From contig VSDK01000621.1 of assembly GCA_009767595.1 (NCBI GenBank), forward strand, positions 383,597 through 447,596: DNA of 64,000 nt. The letters run 5' to 3'. Shown one piece after another: positions 40,405 to 50,418 of this stretch. Each line of letters begins with the position of its first letter. Within the stretch, counting starts at the first letter, position 1. The notes under the pieces are model-generated. The model was given only the letters and a program-made list of their open reading frames with translations. It was not told where the DNA came from and made no database searches. Both the position numbers and the translations under genes were made by a program. The DNA comes from Symbiodinium kawagutii (taxonomy: Eukaryota; Sar; Dinophyceae; Suessiales; Symbiodiniaceae).

Positions 40405-43400
40405 ACCAAATTGGGTTGGAACACCCCTAGTAGCTCTGGTTGTTGGTTTAAACCTCTATGGCTAACTACTGGTTAATAACAGCTACTAACCCTAGTAGCT
40501 CCAAGTCGCTCCCTGCCCTTTTAATGGGTAGCACCGGATACCCATGGCTCCTTACCTCCCACCCGCTGCCAAAAGCGCCTGTTTGGACTTCCAAAAGCTG
40601 GAGATTTCATCCGCCTTCGCTTGGGTGACGAAGCCTGCACCCGAGACTCGCACCATGTTCTGGAACATCATCATGCTGGTAGCACCGATCCTCGGATCCA
40701 GCAGGTCTTTCAATAGATCGTTCAACTGATGTTCCATTCATTTTCTTCATGTTCATTTGAAGATTTTGATCACTTCTAAGAGTTTTCTCATTTCTAAGAC
40801 TCTTATCATTTCTATTTCTTTCTTGGTCTGTTTCAGCGCGATAAGCTATACCCGTGCCAAAATGACATGTATTTGTTGTATGCATGTATATATATATATA
40901 TGTGCGTAGAGATGTCCGTATGCATGTATGTGTGCATGTGTGACTGCATATCTGACGTGGATTCAAGACCAAAGAATCTTGCATCGTGGATCTGCAAGTT
41001 GTTCAGGGCATGCTGATACAGACTTGAGTCCGGACTGGGGTTCATGCTTGAACTGCCTGTTTCTAAATTAAAGAAAACTACCGTTGAGTGGAATGACATT
41101 GGACAGGTGTTGATGTTCTTTTCGTGAAATCAAAGGCTTACCTGAATGCTTGGAAGTAGTAGAGGGGATATCCCGTTCTTTCACAGAAACCTCAGCATTC
41201 TGTTACAGGGAGATCATTGTGATGCCCCGTGTTGAAGCATGCGTTGAAGCAAGATTGTTGGACAGGAGTATCGTCACGTGCTCTTCTCTAAGTAGTGCTG
41301 CATCTTGAACAATTAGAATTCACCGATGATTGTGTTGCGTGCCTCGAAAAGGATGGTCTTGAGTTTGTGCTAATGAGCCTATCAAGATCATTGGACTCGC
41401 ATTTGTTTAGAACCCTCCTAGTAGCTCCAAATCGCTCCTCCTTGAAAGGCTATACAGGTACCCCCGGTTCCGAATCGCTCCCTTCCAGCCAAAAGCCAGT
41501 TCAAGAGTTGCAGGCATGCTACGATGCCAACCTTGAAACGAATCCATCTCACTAGCTCTCTGAAGCGCTTGCATAACCTGAGCCTGATCACCTGCAGCCT
41601 GCAATATCACATGCCAACCTGGTCTGGCATTCAATGTACATACGATTGATGGTGTTAGGACATGTTCCGATTGCTCTGACCCATCCAACCGAGCATGCCA
41701 AAACAGAACCGCCAGTTGAAATGGAGGCGCAATTCGTAGATGCGGTCATATTTGGCTTGCATCCACGAAAATGTGGCCTCGGCCCCATCCTTGCCAGACT
41801 GAGCCATTGCCATCGGAATGTAAATAAGATCCTGTTTGTCTCAAGCCGCAGGTTGGAAGGACTCGATGGGCCAACTTCATTGTCCACAGCTCTTTATATA
41901 CATGTAGATGCATTCAGTGCAGTTTAGCCGTCGCTTTGTACAAATATGTCAAAACAACACAACCAAGCAAACCTTTCTACTGCCTCACATGACTTCAAAG
42001 TCTATGTCTACGCATCTCTTCCAACGAACACCCCGTCATCCACGCACTGCACACTCCTGTGATCTGACGGAGCCGCTGAGATTGAACTCGAGCGCACGGT
42101 TCCTCAAAGCTGCGGATTGCGCTTTGCCCAAGGCTCCATAAATGTGAATCTTGGCCGCTCCGTCCTTCACATCCTCCTAAAAGGACAGACAACTCAAAGC
42201 TCAGTCTCTGGTGGCAGAATGATAAAAGTCTAATCACATAATGACTATCACTATGGTCACTGGTGCCAGAATGATAAAAGTCTAATCACATCATATCACA
42301 TCATGACTATCACTATGGTCACTGGTGCCAGAATGATAAAAGTCTAATCACATCATGACTATCACTATGGTCACTGGTGGCAGAATGATAAAAGTCCAAT
42401 CACATAATGACTATCACTATGAGGGCACTAATATGAGAAGCCTAGTAAAAAAAATGAAATCAAAAAACGTATGTTAAAATTCTCCATCCGAAGTCATGAA
42501 CTTTGATGAGCTCATTGAACATTTCTTCTCCCTGACTTTTCACTGCCACGTCAAAGACTGCTGCGCGGATATCCGCATTGAGCGATGTCACGATGTTGGG
42601 CTCAGCCACGAAGCCCTTGCATCTCTTCACAGCTTCTGCCGAGACAGCAGGGTCCTTCCAACCAGGGCCCTTACGCAAGGGACATTGGCCTTTGTCCTAT
42701 TTACAAATGTGCACAAGTATATATTGTATATATGTATGTACATACTGATATTTACGTACATGTTTTTAAATGTACATATGCTCATATACGTATATATTTC
42801 ACATACACATATGTATTCTCATTTGTGTATACACGTACCGGCCGTCAGTATGTGTCCTTGTAGCAATACTTTGCCACTGCGCCGAGCACGATGCCGCGCA
42901 GATTCTTTTGGGTGTCAGCATCGGATTCGAGTTGATCCCATCCAACATGATTGAAGGCCGGCAGCACCAGCTTGCTGCAGAAGTCCTGGAGTGTCAGATC
43001 AGAAGATGGCATGAAGAACAGCGGTTAAAAAGGCACATGGTTCCAACATGTCCACCGTGTAGTCACATCTCAACCAACGGAAGTGTGCGAAGAGAGACAC
43101 TGATGAAAACCCACTGCGGAAGCTTGCGAGGGGGAGCTCGGAACGAACTTTTCTCGCTCGCAGCTGTTGGATGTTCATTGGTCTGTGCTGTTGCAAGAAT
43201 TGCATTGGAATTGCGTGCAAAAATTAATGTTACTTTAGGCCAGAGTGCAACACCAAGCTGCACCTTGGCAGTTGGATTCCAGGTTCAAAAAAGGTTCCGA
43301 GAACGGGCCCTCTACCTGGTTATGCTACTGGTATGTCCTGATGAACTGCGGAAATTTGTGCCGAGCAGTTCGCAGCTGTGACGTTCGCTTCGGAGTCGCC

Positions 43401-46400
43401 TCTGCTTCTGCTGTGCTGTGTCACCGCTCCTCACCAAGGTCCTCACCTGGACTCAGTGAGGCTTTGCATGGGTGCATGGGCGCCCGCAGGAGTGTCTGGG
43501 TCATGATCTCCAAATCCACCGCCCTCAGCATAAGCTTTGTCGGTCTTGGCCTGTCCTGGCATCAAGCACTGAAAAAGGCTTGGGGTTTTGCAGCAGGTGG
43601 CGAAGGCTTTGCGGTGGGGAAATTGCCCATTGGTCAAAATGGAGCACTTCTTGAAGCAAGTTCCCAGGTAAAGTTCCTCATCCTTCAGGCAAGCTCCAGC
43701 AGCATGGGGGCAGCGCTTCATGCCCTCTCGGGTCCCTGCAATGTCGTAGCCATGGCATGGCATCAACGAAGGGGAGCTCAAAATTGACTCGATGGCATTC
43801 TGGCTCAGCTCACACTTGTGCTGTCCGTTGCTCGCCAATGGCTCGCAAATGTGAGCTGCACATCTCACTGGCTTCAATCCGGCTGTGAGGATTGAGCACT
43901 TTGCATAGCACAAACCTTCGAAGAACTCCTCATCATCAGAGCATGGGTTGCTATCATGGAGGTTCTCCTTCGGAGACAAGGCTTGCAGAGTCTTGTCGAT
44001 GGGAGCTCCTTGTGCCGCTTGGGCAGCTTGCATGGCCTTTTGAGTCTCTGGTGAGAGGTCTGACATCAAGCTTGACATGTCCGCAAGCTGAACCAGGCCG
44101 TGTTCAGAAGCCTCGTTCAGGCGGACCTGTCGTCCAGAACCAAAACCAAGAGCAACGATCACCAAGGTCAAAGTAGCCGCAACCAAGGCACCAGCGACCC
44201 ACCTACGCCTAGAGGAGACTTCCTGCTCGACTGGGCTTTCCACCAGAAGGGCAGTTTCCTGTGCCTGCATCATCCTCTCTGCAAAATGAAACTTCACAAA
44301 AGCCTCCAATCTCGAGCCAAAAGCTACAAGATGCAGCATGATGCAGCCCTACAACACTTGAAAGCATGTTTTGATTGCATTGTGCACATTGATTTGGTGA
44401 AAAAATGGTCCATGGTATGCCCTCTCTTCCGTACATCTCCCTACCACAGAGCCCCCGTCCTGGAAGGCTGAAGCCGTGTCATCATCCAAGCCTTGACAAA
44501 TGATCTTCTCAAGTCCACCCAAGACAGACGAGAGCTCGGACCAGACATGGGGATTGAGTTCGTCTGTGAAGCCAGACAAAAGGTCCACCATAAATCCTGC
44601 ATCCAATGCGCCAGCCTTACAAGTGGCAAAAGTGTCAGACAAGAGTCCAATCCGATCGGTCGCTGGAATGGACTTCAGATTCTGCACCAGTCGCTTGAAA
44701 ACTGCCTCAGGGTAAAGCACTCGCACGGGTACGTGCTGCCCAAAGTTCAGCTTCATGAAGGAAGCGCCTTTCAAATTCGCACAATCAACTTTCCCAGTCT
44801 TCTGCTCCAGAAAGGATACTGGAGCTTCACCTTTGTCGGTCCCGACGATGATGGGGCAGAACCAGGCTTTGGAATCATCCCCGGTCTCCTTGGATCCATC
44901 AGCCAAGAACCAGCTCTGTTTCAGCTCCACCTGACCCGTTGACAATGGATCATTGACGATTTCAAGCATTGGGAAGCCCATCTGCTCAGTCCACGAACTC
45001 ATCATTTTGTCAATTGGCTGTCCGGACACTTCCTTCCAGGCATTCCAAAGGTCAATAGTTTTGGTATTACCATACTTGTGTCGAGAGAAGTACAGCTGTA
45101 AGCCTTCTTGAAAGTGCTTCTCCCCCAGAACTCGATAGATCATACGTACCACACTACCACCCTTGCAGTAGGAGATGGCATCAAAAACTTCTTCAACCTC
45201 TTCTGCCTTGGCAATAGGCACTTGAATTGGATGGCTACTTCTCAAAGCATCCAGTTGCAAAGCTCTCTGCTGTTCCATCCCAACATAGGACTCCCAAATG
45301 TGCCACTCTGGAAACAAGCGATCCGAGGAAAACGTCTGCATCCAGTTGGCGAAGCCTTCGTTGAGCCACAAGTCATCCCACCACTCCATGGTCACCAAGT
45401 TGCCAAACCATTGGTGGGCAAGCTCATGAGCGATCACTGAACAAATCCGCTGCTTTTGTACAGCCGACACGGTGGCTTCATCGCAAAGGAGGGCGACCTC
45501 TCTGTAGGTGACCAATCCCCAATTTTCCATGGCGCCAGCTGCAAAGTCAGGAATGGCAATCATGTCCTGACGCAGTGGAAACTCAAAGATCATGTCTAAA
45601 CTCAAAAAACATTGTTTGAACAAATATAATTGCCTTTTTCTCAAGCATTTTAAAACATCTACTACACTTGTTCAAGGGTTCAACCTTCTTTTCAACTCCA
45701 AAATGAAGTGCCAAAAGTCCGATCACTAGAAGTTTGCATCACTCACAGTGATTTTATTGTAACAAGTCCTCAGTCTTCAGATGAAATCAGGTCGGTTTGG
45801 AAAGGTTCCCTATCATTAACCCATTGTTTTCCCTATTATTGTTCCTTATCCCCCACTAGTTGGTAGGTAAATAACCCAAAGCCAGCGTTTTCTCTGCCAA
45901 TTTGGCAGTCCATCTTGGGTAGAGGATAGGCCAAGCCGAAGAAGTCGTCGTAAAACTCCAGCGCACGGATACAGCACTTGAGCGCAAAACTGCATCTTGT
46001 GCTGTTGCCTGACATCCATTTGGAGTGCTGGAGCCAGGCCAATCTTCAGATCTCGATCTTCAGATCATTTCACATCAATCTTCAAGAATTTGATATATAG
46101 ATCAATTTCAGATCATTTGATAGATCAGATTTCAGATCAATCTTCAAGAATTTGCTTCCGTTTCAAAGCACAAAATGGCTTCACGGCACCTGGCCTGGGC
46201 ACGCGAAAATGCGAGCCAATACACCACTTTTCGTTTGAGCACTCACGAATTCGAACTCACCCACGCAAAACGCCAACAGATAGGTGCTCATCTTGGGCGT
46301 GTTCATGAAAATCTCCTTCGCAGCAACTTCTGTGCAGCAACTTTGGTGATCAACTTTGGTGTTTGCTTCTGCAAGGAGGGAACGCCAATCCATTCTGGAT

Positions 46401-47256
46401 GGGGCAGCGAAGCTGTTCGGTACCAGGGACCATTCTCCAAGTATTGTTGTGTGTTCTTATTGTTTGAGTCTTTGTTCATCAAAAACGTCGTGCTCTAAAT
46501 TCCTTCTAGTATATCTGTATTTCTATGTCTCTGTGTACCAAACGGGGGCTCCTTCTTCTTGCCATCAGCGCGAGTTTCGAAGCTGCTTGGAGGCCTCACC
46601 AGCAGAAAAACTCTGAACTGGAGAACTCTTAGAAAACTCTAAATGGGCATGACCAATTCTTAGGAAAACCAATTATTAAGACTTCTTAGAAAACTCCGTT
46701 TAACAGATTTCTTTAGAAGTCCAAACTGAAGAACTCTAAACAAGAACGCTGCCAGACATTTTTCCGCGGAACATATTGGAGATGGCCGTGAGATTGCCCG
46801 GATAAATCAGTGTCACCACGAAGGTGGCCTTCCTGGCCGGCTCATCCCAGCATGGAAAGCAACGTCTCGCATCAATGGCTTCGAACTGCGTCGTGGCCAT
46901 GAAACGCTTCACACCTTTGGAGTCGGTGTACTGCGAACGGTAAAAGCCGGCCATTTGGTCCTTGGAAAAAGTCACGTCAACGCCGTCAACACGAAAAATG
47001 TGGTGGTTTCTTAAGTCATAGGGGTACCCCCAAATCATCCATCAATAGTCATGTTTAGTGACAAACCAACCATTTTGGCGGGTTTCCGATTTTGAGAAAC
47101 ACCCATGCAATGCGAAGCTATTGGAACCTTGCAACATCTTCTTAGAAGTCTTGTTTGACATAAAGAGCTTGCAAATGATCACAGGTCTTTGTGGCTGCAC
47201 GCATTGAAAAGTTGTACGATTCTATGGGTGATGATGATGATGACGACGACGACGAC

Positions 47257-47311
<55 letters not shown>

Positions 47312-48629
47312 CCTCGTATGCTTCTTGTTTGTCTTGTATGAGGACTTTGCATAGCACATGCGACAAAATAGGAAGGTGGCCTCAACCAGCGGAGGATGCA
47401 ACAAGAAGCATCACAAGCAGACAGGCAGCAAGAAGAGTGCCCAAATGTTCACAAACATTGGGATCTTCTGGCGTGAAGTAGAAACAGAGTGCAGGCAAGT
47501 AGGTAAAAAAGTCATACAATACAGCAGAAATGCGCTTTTCATGTACCAATCATTTGAAACCGTGTATTGTGCGTACAATATGAATTGAAGATTGTAGTCA
47601 TTTCGACGCAACAATTTCAACTTCCAGTATGAGGAGTTCCAAGTGTCACGTAGGTGCTGATAGCAGCAAATAATCACTGCAAGACCATCGAGAACCGTTT
47701 TTGGGCTTCGGCATGAAAAATCACGTGGTCTATCTGTAGCTTTTATGGTGGTTCCTCAAAATAAGGGTTTGTTTAGCCAGTTATAAGAACAAACCAAGCA
47801 TTTTGGGTTACCCCTATTTTGATAAACCACCTGTTGTAAAGAATAATTTCAAAAAATTCACTATCTCAAGTGCCTAACCACGGTGGGGAGTAATAAGTCA
47901 AAACATGAGGATTCCCGGAGTGCCTTCTGCTCAAGTCTCATTCAAAGTTCCACGGAATTTGATTTCCAGCACTCCTTTGCCCACAGGAAGAACCTCCTCG
48001 AAACCAATCACGGCGGTCTTCGACTTGGTCTTCAGTGTAATCGAATCTGATTTGCACACCGATCCTTGAGATGGTGTGAAGCTTGCCTGTGACAGCACCA
48101 GCTCGTGGGCATGCACGCTGATGCTATCTGTGGCAACCTCGGTCACAAGGGAGGCAACTCAAAGGTCGGACTGGAGCAACAAGTTGACATTTGGAATGTG
48201 CTGGGTGTGCTTTGTTTTGTTGCTATAACTGGTTAGTAATAGGAGATAATGATAGGATCAATAGAGTCAATAGTGGTTGATAATAGGGGATATACGAGCC
48301 ATTTGCTGGTTTCTTAAGCCATTGGGAATACCGTTTATTGCTATAAATGCTTAATAAACTGGATGATTTGGGGGGTCCCTGTTTTGAGAAACACCTGTAT
48401 GCAAACAACAGTGACACAACATTGAAAAAATGACACTATGTATGTTTTCTCTTGACATTACATCGCTGTGTGCTGAGTAATCTGACATGTTCTCCCTGAC
48501 AGACTATGTCCGACGGTGCCGTACCTACTACGCCAGAACGCAACATAACAGAACAATATCCTACCTTCTGCCACAACACACTACACCATGTTTCATGGCA
48601 TTACGTGAAAGCACAAACATAATATACAT

Positions 48630-48696
<67 letters not shown>

Positions 48697-49212
48697 TGAT
48701 GTCAGGTATTCCACATTGTACATTTATACTCTAGTACAAGATGAATCAAACTACAATACGTCCTTTTTCTTTGCATGTACATTTACGTGAATTCACGTGT
48801 GTGCATGAACTTCTAGTAGTCATGTACATGTTTCGTACGTGACACGTTTGTATAATACTATCAGATTCCATTGCAGTACATCGCTGCATGCATTCCATCC
48901 GATCGGCTCTCCAAACTAGCACGCACCATACACATCACAAATGATGACATTACATCCCGTGGCGTCATGATCTGTCCCGTAGCATCACCTTGCATTGCAC
49001 CACATCACATCACATCAGATCCAAGCATGTGGCACACGTGCAGAATCCCGCATGCTGGTACACCCTCTCCTCCCTCTTTTCCGACTAGAAACCTGCACAT
49101 CACAGGTGATTTTCACCACACCATCGAATGCAAATTTCTCGATATCGGGCTCGAGAGTAAGATCATAGTGCTCTGGCAGAACATCTGAAGGCAACAGTTC
49201 TCGTTTCGTCAT
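40033..49212 (-). CDS. APM1: M1-family zinc aminopeptidase (puromycin-sensitive type), 13 exons
   Basis: Removes N-terminal amino acids from peptides; cytosolic in most members, and no signal peptide is seen here. Predicted exons in gene order: 49093-49212, 47940-48137, 46773-46960, 46552-46594, 46195-46315, 45911-46008, 44460-45566, 42857-42985, 42496-42654, 42057-42176, 41736-41831, 40579-40725, 40033-40224. These sum to 2718 nt, 905 residues plus TAA, all phases agreeing; the length is normal for the family. Motifs: GAMEN at 267-271, HELAH zinc site at 303-307, third ligand Glu326, catalytic Tyr389 in AISYCKGG, then the ERAP1-like helical C-terminal domain. The start MTKRELLPSDVLPEHYDL fits family N-termini. 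Donors: 8 GA, 2 GT, 2 GC. Intron 7 contains a separate intronless gene. The last codons and stop come from a MITE-1 copy; the joins of exons 11-13 are the least certain. Confidence 0.92.
40338..40401. repeat. (CT)n microsatellite
   Basis: About 60 bp of CTCTCT with a few TTT interruptions, in the last intron of the M1 peptidase gene. Confidence 0.95.
40419..40556. repeat. Family-3 element with internal insert
   Basis: GGAACACCCCTAGTAGCTCT at the left, a second AGTAGCTCCAAGTCGCTCCC after about 75 bp, and CCCATGGCTCC at the right. Confidence 0.7.
41409..41486. repeat. Family-3 element in an M1 peptidase intron
   Basis: Starts AGAACCCTCCTAGTAGCTCC and ends GGTTCCGAATCGCTCCCTT. Confidence 0.75.
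42205..42422. repeat. Tandem repeat, unit about 50-60 bp
   Basis: About four copies of CAGAATGATAAAAGTCTAAT followed by CACATNATGACTATCACTAT and GGTCACTGG, in the M1 peptidase intron between exons at 42496 and 42176. Confidence 0.9.
43443..44273 (-). CDS. Cysteine-rich single-pass membrane protein, intronless, nested in an M1 peptidase intron
   Basis: 276 residues from the ATG at 44273 (an upstream in-frame codon at 44339 would add 22). The start MMQAQETALLVESP was chosen because it gives a short charged N-terminus before one membrane segment (VAGALVAATLTLVIVALGF, about residues 26-44), a type II topology. The luminal part has two related cysteine modules: CSDDEEFFEGLCYAKCSILT and, further on, CLKDEELYLGTCFKKCSILT. 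Similar modules are, as I recall, common in uncharacterised dinoflagellate proteins; no function is known. The ORF is uninterrupted in a region where neighbours are cut into short exons, and it lies wholly inside intron 42986-44459 of the peptidase gene, on the same strand. Confidence 0.75.
   Translation of the reverse strand: MMQAQETALLVESPVEQEVSSRRRWVAGALVAATLTLVIVALGFGSGRQVRLNEASEHGLVQLADMSSLMSDLSPETQKAMQAAQAAQGAPIDKTLQALSPKENLHDSNPCSDDEEFFEGLCYAKCSILTAGLKPVRCAAHICEPLASNGQHKCELSQNAIESILSSPSLMPCHGYDIAGTREGMKRCPHAAGACLKDEELYLGTCFKKCSILTNGQFPHRKAFATCCKTPSLFQCLMPGQAKTDKAYAEGGGFGDHDPDTPAGAHAPMQSLTESR
45803..45886. repeat. MITE-2 fragment in an M1 peptidase intron
   Basis: Core CCCTATCATTAACCCATTGT and TCCCTATTATTG match other copies; the inverted ends are eroded. 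Confidence 0.65.
47001..47106. repeat. MITE-1 copy in an M1 peptidase intron
   Basis: Ends TGGTGGTTTCTTAAGTCATA and GATTTTGAGAAACACCCA, 40 bp upstream of the exon starting at 46960. Confidence 0.87.
47227..47310. repeat. (GAT/GAC)n trinucleotide repeat
   Basis: About 28 GAT or GAC triplets. Poly-Asp, Ser, His and Ile frames over it are artefacts; it is intronic. Confidence 0.95.
47745..47831. repeat. MITE-1 copy
   Basis: Ends ATGGTGGTTCCTCAAAATAA and CTATTTTGATAAACCACC; shortened core ACAAACCAAGCATTTTGG. Confidence 0.82.
48304..48400. repeat. MITE-1 copy
   Basis: Ends TGCTGGTTTCTTAAGCCATT and CTGTTTTGAGAAACACC, in intron 1 of the M1 peptidase gene. Confidence 0.82.
48633..48691. repeat. 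(GATA)n microsatellite with GA tail
   Basis: About 12 perfect GATA units followed by GAGAGAGAGA. Confidence 0.97.
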
Positions 49213-49299
49213 GGCTAATCACCTCGCGTGACTCGCAGCTCTTTGCTCCTTGCTTCTAACAGCTTGAGAAAAATTCAGCAGCAGGTTGCAGATGCAACC

Positions 49300-49902
49300 A
49301 TTTCATGTGTGCAGCAGGGAATTGCAACAGTAAAGTCTCAGTCTCAGAACAAACACCCTTGCGCATGCACACAGGTATAAAAAGCTCCTGGGTTATTGAA
49401 GGCATGATGAAAATGACCACGAACTGTTGATTGCCAGCTCCTAAATCTTGCCTTGAGGACGTCCAGGCTAGTTTTTGTTGAACCAAACTCCAGAATCAAC
49501 ACGAAGGTGTCATCTGACGGACTGAACTGAGTACAACATGTATTGGTGCAACTTGGCTCCAGCGAGTAAAGAAACACAGGGTTCTGTGTCTGCATGTCTT
49601 TTCTGCAAAAAAAACAATCAAATTATGCCATGGACACATTTGAAATCACATGAACCACATGAGTCGCAGGAAGGATGAAAGCCATGAAAGTACCACCATA
49701 CTTCGTTCCAAGCGTTTTCAACACTTGCTGCCTGTGGTGTTTTGCCCTGCAGCTCAGCCAATTTTGGAACTCCAGGCAGACCCGGTGACTGAGTTCCTGT
49801 CCGTAGCACCACTTGGTTCGTTTCCCGGTTGAGCTGCGTCAACTTCGGTAGAAGCAGGACTCCAATGATACAAACCTGGGAGAAGCCGATTCTTCTTCGC
49901 AA
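49300..49902 (-). CDS. Unidentified gene, N-terminal exon with signal anchor
   Basis: From a possible start at 49902 the minus strand reads MRRRIGFSQVCIIGVLLLPK, a basic tip plus a short hydrophobic run, followed by a polar stretch to ASVENAWNE near 49703 and then a GT donor. A second coding-like stretch at about 49450-49590 contains DDTFVLILEFGSTKTSLDVL. The splice join and the end were not resolved. It lies just upstream of the M1 peptidase start on the same strand and could also be part of that gene's 5' region. No family recognised. Confidence 0.35.
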
Positions 49903-50418
49903 TGAGTAAACTAAGATAAACTAAGTAAACCTTTGGATCAAAAAGATTTGAGTGAACTAAGATAAACTAAGTAAACCTTTGGATGAAACTCTTCTCTTCA
50001 TAGTCCCATTTTCTGGAATGGCCAAGAAAATCAAGAAATTTTCATGACAAATCATGATATGAACATTTGTGTTGAAGCCGTGCCAATAGTGGGACTGGAC
50101 AAAGGGGAAAGAGACAAGCGCTCCGAAAATTGTTTTCTGATGGAACAGAAAAAGCAGAAACTGTATTATGAATCATTCGTTTTGTTCCCTCAATCGAATG
50201 CCTCGAGCCGCTTCATGAAATGTCTTTTTGCGCACTACCTTTTCAAATTCTAACACTTGAGGCTGCAGCATTGTCCCACCGAGCAAATTGTGGAATTATC
50301 CTGCTCGAGATGGTGTTGCCGACGTTGCTAGGTCAAAATTCAAACGTCAAACATAAAACAAGGTAAATACTAAACATGTTTGAAAATGTAGCAAATTCTT
50401 GATTGGTAATGAAATCAT

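Noticed and set aside
47191..47404. Poly-Asp, poly-Ser, poly-His and poly-Ile frames
   Set aside because: All come from the (GAT/GAC)n microsatellite inside an M1 peptidase intron.
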